Origin: JBDLID01 sp039715055
GTDB taxonomy: Bacteria > Desulfobacterota > Desulfobulbia > Desulfobulbales > Desulfocapsaceae
DNA: 6,905 bases
Direction: 5' to 3'
NCBI GenBank assembly: GCA_039715055.1
Contig: JBDLID010000150.1
Span: 1-6,905 of the forward strand
The translations under genes and the position numbers were made by a program. Positions 6,005 through 6,905 of this stretch are shown in pieces. How positions within the stretch are numbered: the stretch's first letter is position 1; each line of letters begins with the position of its first letter. The notes under the pieces were generated by a model that saw only the letters and a program-made list of their open reading frames with translations, was not told the origin of the DNA and did no database searches.

Positions 6005-6688
6005 ATGGCTGTAAACATTCTGGCCTTCGGACCGAACGGCAGTGGAAAGGGCACCCAGGGTGCCATTGTCAAAGACAAGTATAATATGGACCATATTGAG
6101 TCCGGTGCGATTTTTCGTGAGCATATCAAGGGCGGTACCGAGCTGGGCATGAAGGCCAAGGAATATATTGAGCGCGGTGACCTGGTCCCCGATGAAATCA
6201 CCATTCCCATGGTGCTCGAGACGCTGGCCAAGTCCAAGGAAAAGGGCTGGCTGCTTGACGGCTTCCCCCGTTCCCTGGCCCAGGCAGAGGCCCTGGACAA
6301 GGCACTCAAGGAGGCCGATATGCCTCTTGATTATGTCGTCGAGATTGTCCTTGATCGGCAGATTGCCAAAGATCGGATCATGGGACGCAGGCTCTGCGCC
6401 AACGACAACAACCATCCCAATCACATTGCATTTGACGCGATCAAGCCCACCGAGAAAGAAGACGGCACAATAGTCTGCCGGGTCTGCGGCGGCGAGCTTT
6501 CCGCCCGTGCCGATGACCAGGATGAAGACGCCATCAACAAGCGTCATAACATCTACTACGACACTGAGACCGGTACCATGGCCGCTGTAAACTACTTCAA
6601 AAACGGCAGCGGCGCCAAGGTGATCTCTGTTGACGGTTCCGTGGCCATCAAAGCGGTGACAGATTCTATCATGAAGGAACTCGATTAG
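6005..6688 (+). CDS. adk: Adenylate kinase (227 aa)
   Basis: Catalyses ATP + AMP to 2 ADP in the cytoplasm. The P-loop is GPNGSGKGTQ (9-18, Lys15), a variant of the usual GAPGAGKGTQ. The AMP site has SGAIFREHI (33-41, Arg38); DGFPRS (85-90) carries Arg89. The LID spans about 126-175: GRRLC (Cys131), a His-rich stretch with His137 and His140, CRVCGGEL (Cys158, Cys161), ARADD (Arg168), then NKRH with Arg180. The first zinc pair is thus Cys plus probably His, instead of the CxxC of Bacillus-type enzymes; Desulfovibrio-type Adk shares this from memory. ATG at 6005 is chosen for AAGGAG at 5993-5998 with a 6-nt spacer; an upstream in-frame ATG at 5987 overlaps the ribosome site region and lacks its own. 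Monocistronic, with a terminator 60 bp downstream. Length is near the long-LID class. Confidence 0.97.
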   Translation: MAVNILAFGPNGSGKGTQGAIVKDKYNMDHIESGAIFREHIKGGTELGMKAKEYIERGDLVPDEITIPMVLETLAKSKEKGWLLDGFPRSLAQAEALDKALKEADMPLDYVVEIVLDRQIAKDRIMGRRLCANDNNHPNHIAFDAIKPTEKEDGTIVCRVCGGELSARADDQDEDAINKRHNIYYDTETGTMAAVNYFKNGSGAKVISVDGSVAIKAVTDSIMKELD

Positions 6689-6748
6689 TACTTTTTAGAG
6701 ATTGATACGGGAGGGATGATGAATAACCAGTGAACCCTCCGGAAGGCC

Positions 6749-6787
6749 GGCCTGAACTGTGCTGCAGCAGTTCAGGCCTTTTTTTTT
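6749..6787 (+). terminator. Intrinsic terminator after adk
   Basis: GGCCTGAACTG (6749-6759) and CAGTTCAGGCC (6768-6778) form a perfect 11-bp GC-rich stem with an 8-nt loop, followed by nine T (6779-6787). The opposite strand has no T-tract after the stem, so it acts on the adk transcript only. Confidence 0.95.
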
Positions 6788-6905
6788 GCCTTTTTTGAGC
6801 GAATCCTTTAGAATTCTATCTTTTGACGATTTAATAAAAGCCTTTGTCTGACTGATCAATTTCTGGTAATGAACGGAGTCTTTTTGATCGTGCAGACCTG
6901 GCAGA
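6788..6905. other. Downstream intergenic edge, no supported gene
   Basis: AT-rich sequence after the adk terminator. A plus-strand ATG at 6869 opens a 12-codon frame to the window edge, but it has no ribosome site. Minus-strand frames entering from the right edge are too short to judge. A gene boundary just beyond the window is possible. Confidence 0.4.

Noticed and set aside
6690..6905. Open minus-strand frame entering from the right edge and crossing the adk terminator.
   Set aside because: It runs through the terminator stem and its A-tract, giving a lysine run; no recognisable protein end.

Overview
The window looks like core chromosome of a Desulfobacterota-type ("deltaproteobacterial") anaerobe. 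Two things suggest this. The adenylate kinase has the GPNGSGKGTQ P-loop and the unusual Cys/His lid that I associate with Desulfovibrio and relatives. Homoserine dehydrogenase is paired with a phosphoglycerate-mutase-like protein that is the proposed homoserine kinase of organisms lacking ThrB. The lineage is inferred from remembered family features, not from a search.

Layout. 1-105 (-): first 35 codons of a CitE/HpcH-type aldolase-lyase. 106-537: no convincing gene; an imperfect hairpin lies just upstream of the lyase. 538-1455 (-): stand-alone formyltransferase-fold protein closest to the hydrolase domain of 10-formyl-THF dehydrogenase. It has a strong sigma-70-like promoter about 210 bp upstream and a 14-bp palindrome over the -10 box. 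1697-2183: no supported gene. 2184-2516 (+): decayed C-terminal part of a phage-type tyrosine recombinase with an in-frame TAG. 2527-2688 (-): terminator, initiator tRNA-fMet and tRNA promoter. 2710-5687 (-): compact cluster hom, apgM-like, hotdog thioesterase, with 1-nt spacings. 5688-6004: divergent intergenic region. 6005-6688 (+): adk, followed by a strong intrinsic terminator at 6749-6787. 6788-6905: no supported gene.

How the genes work together. hom makes homoserine from aspartate semialdehyde, and the apgM-like partner probably phosphorylates it on the way to threonine. The thioesterase is translationally coupled but has no evident role in that pathway. The formyltransferase-like gene and the initiator tRNA both touch formyl-THF/formyl-Met biology, but they have separate promoters and an integrase relic lies between them. 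The relic beside the tRNA 3' end suggests an old element that used tRNA-fMet as its attachment site and has since been mostly deleted. I found no CRISPR array, intact mobile element or clearly unprecedented multi-gene system. The best leads are the homoserine-kinase assignment, the FDH-hydrolase-like protein with its operator and leader, and the integrase relic.
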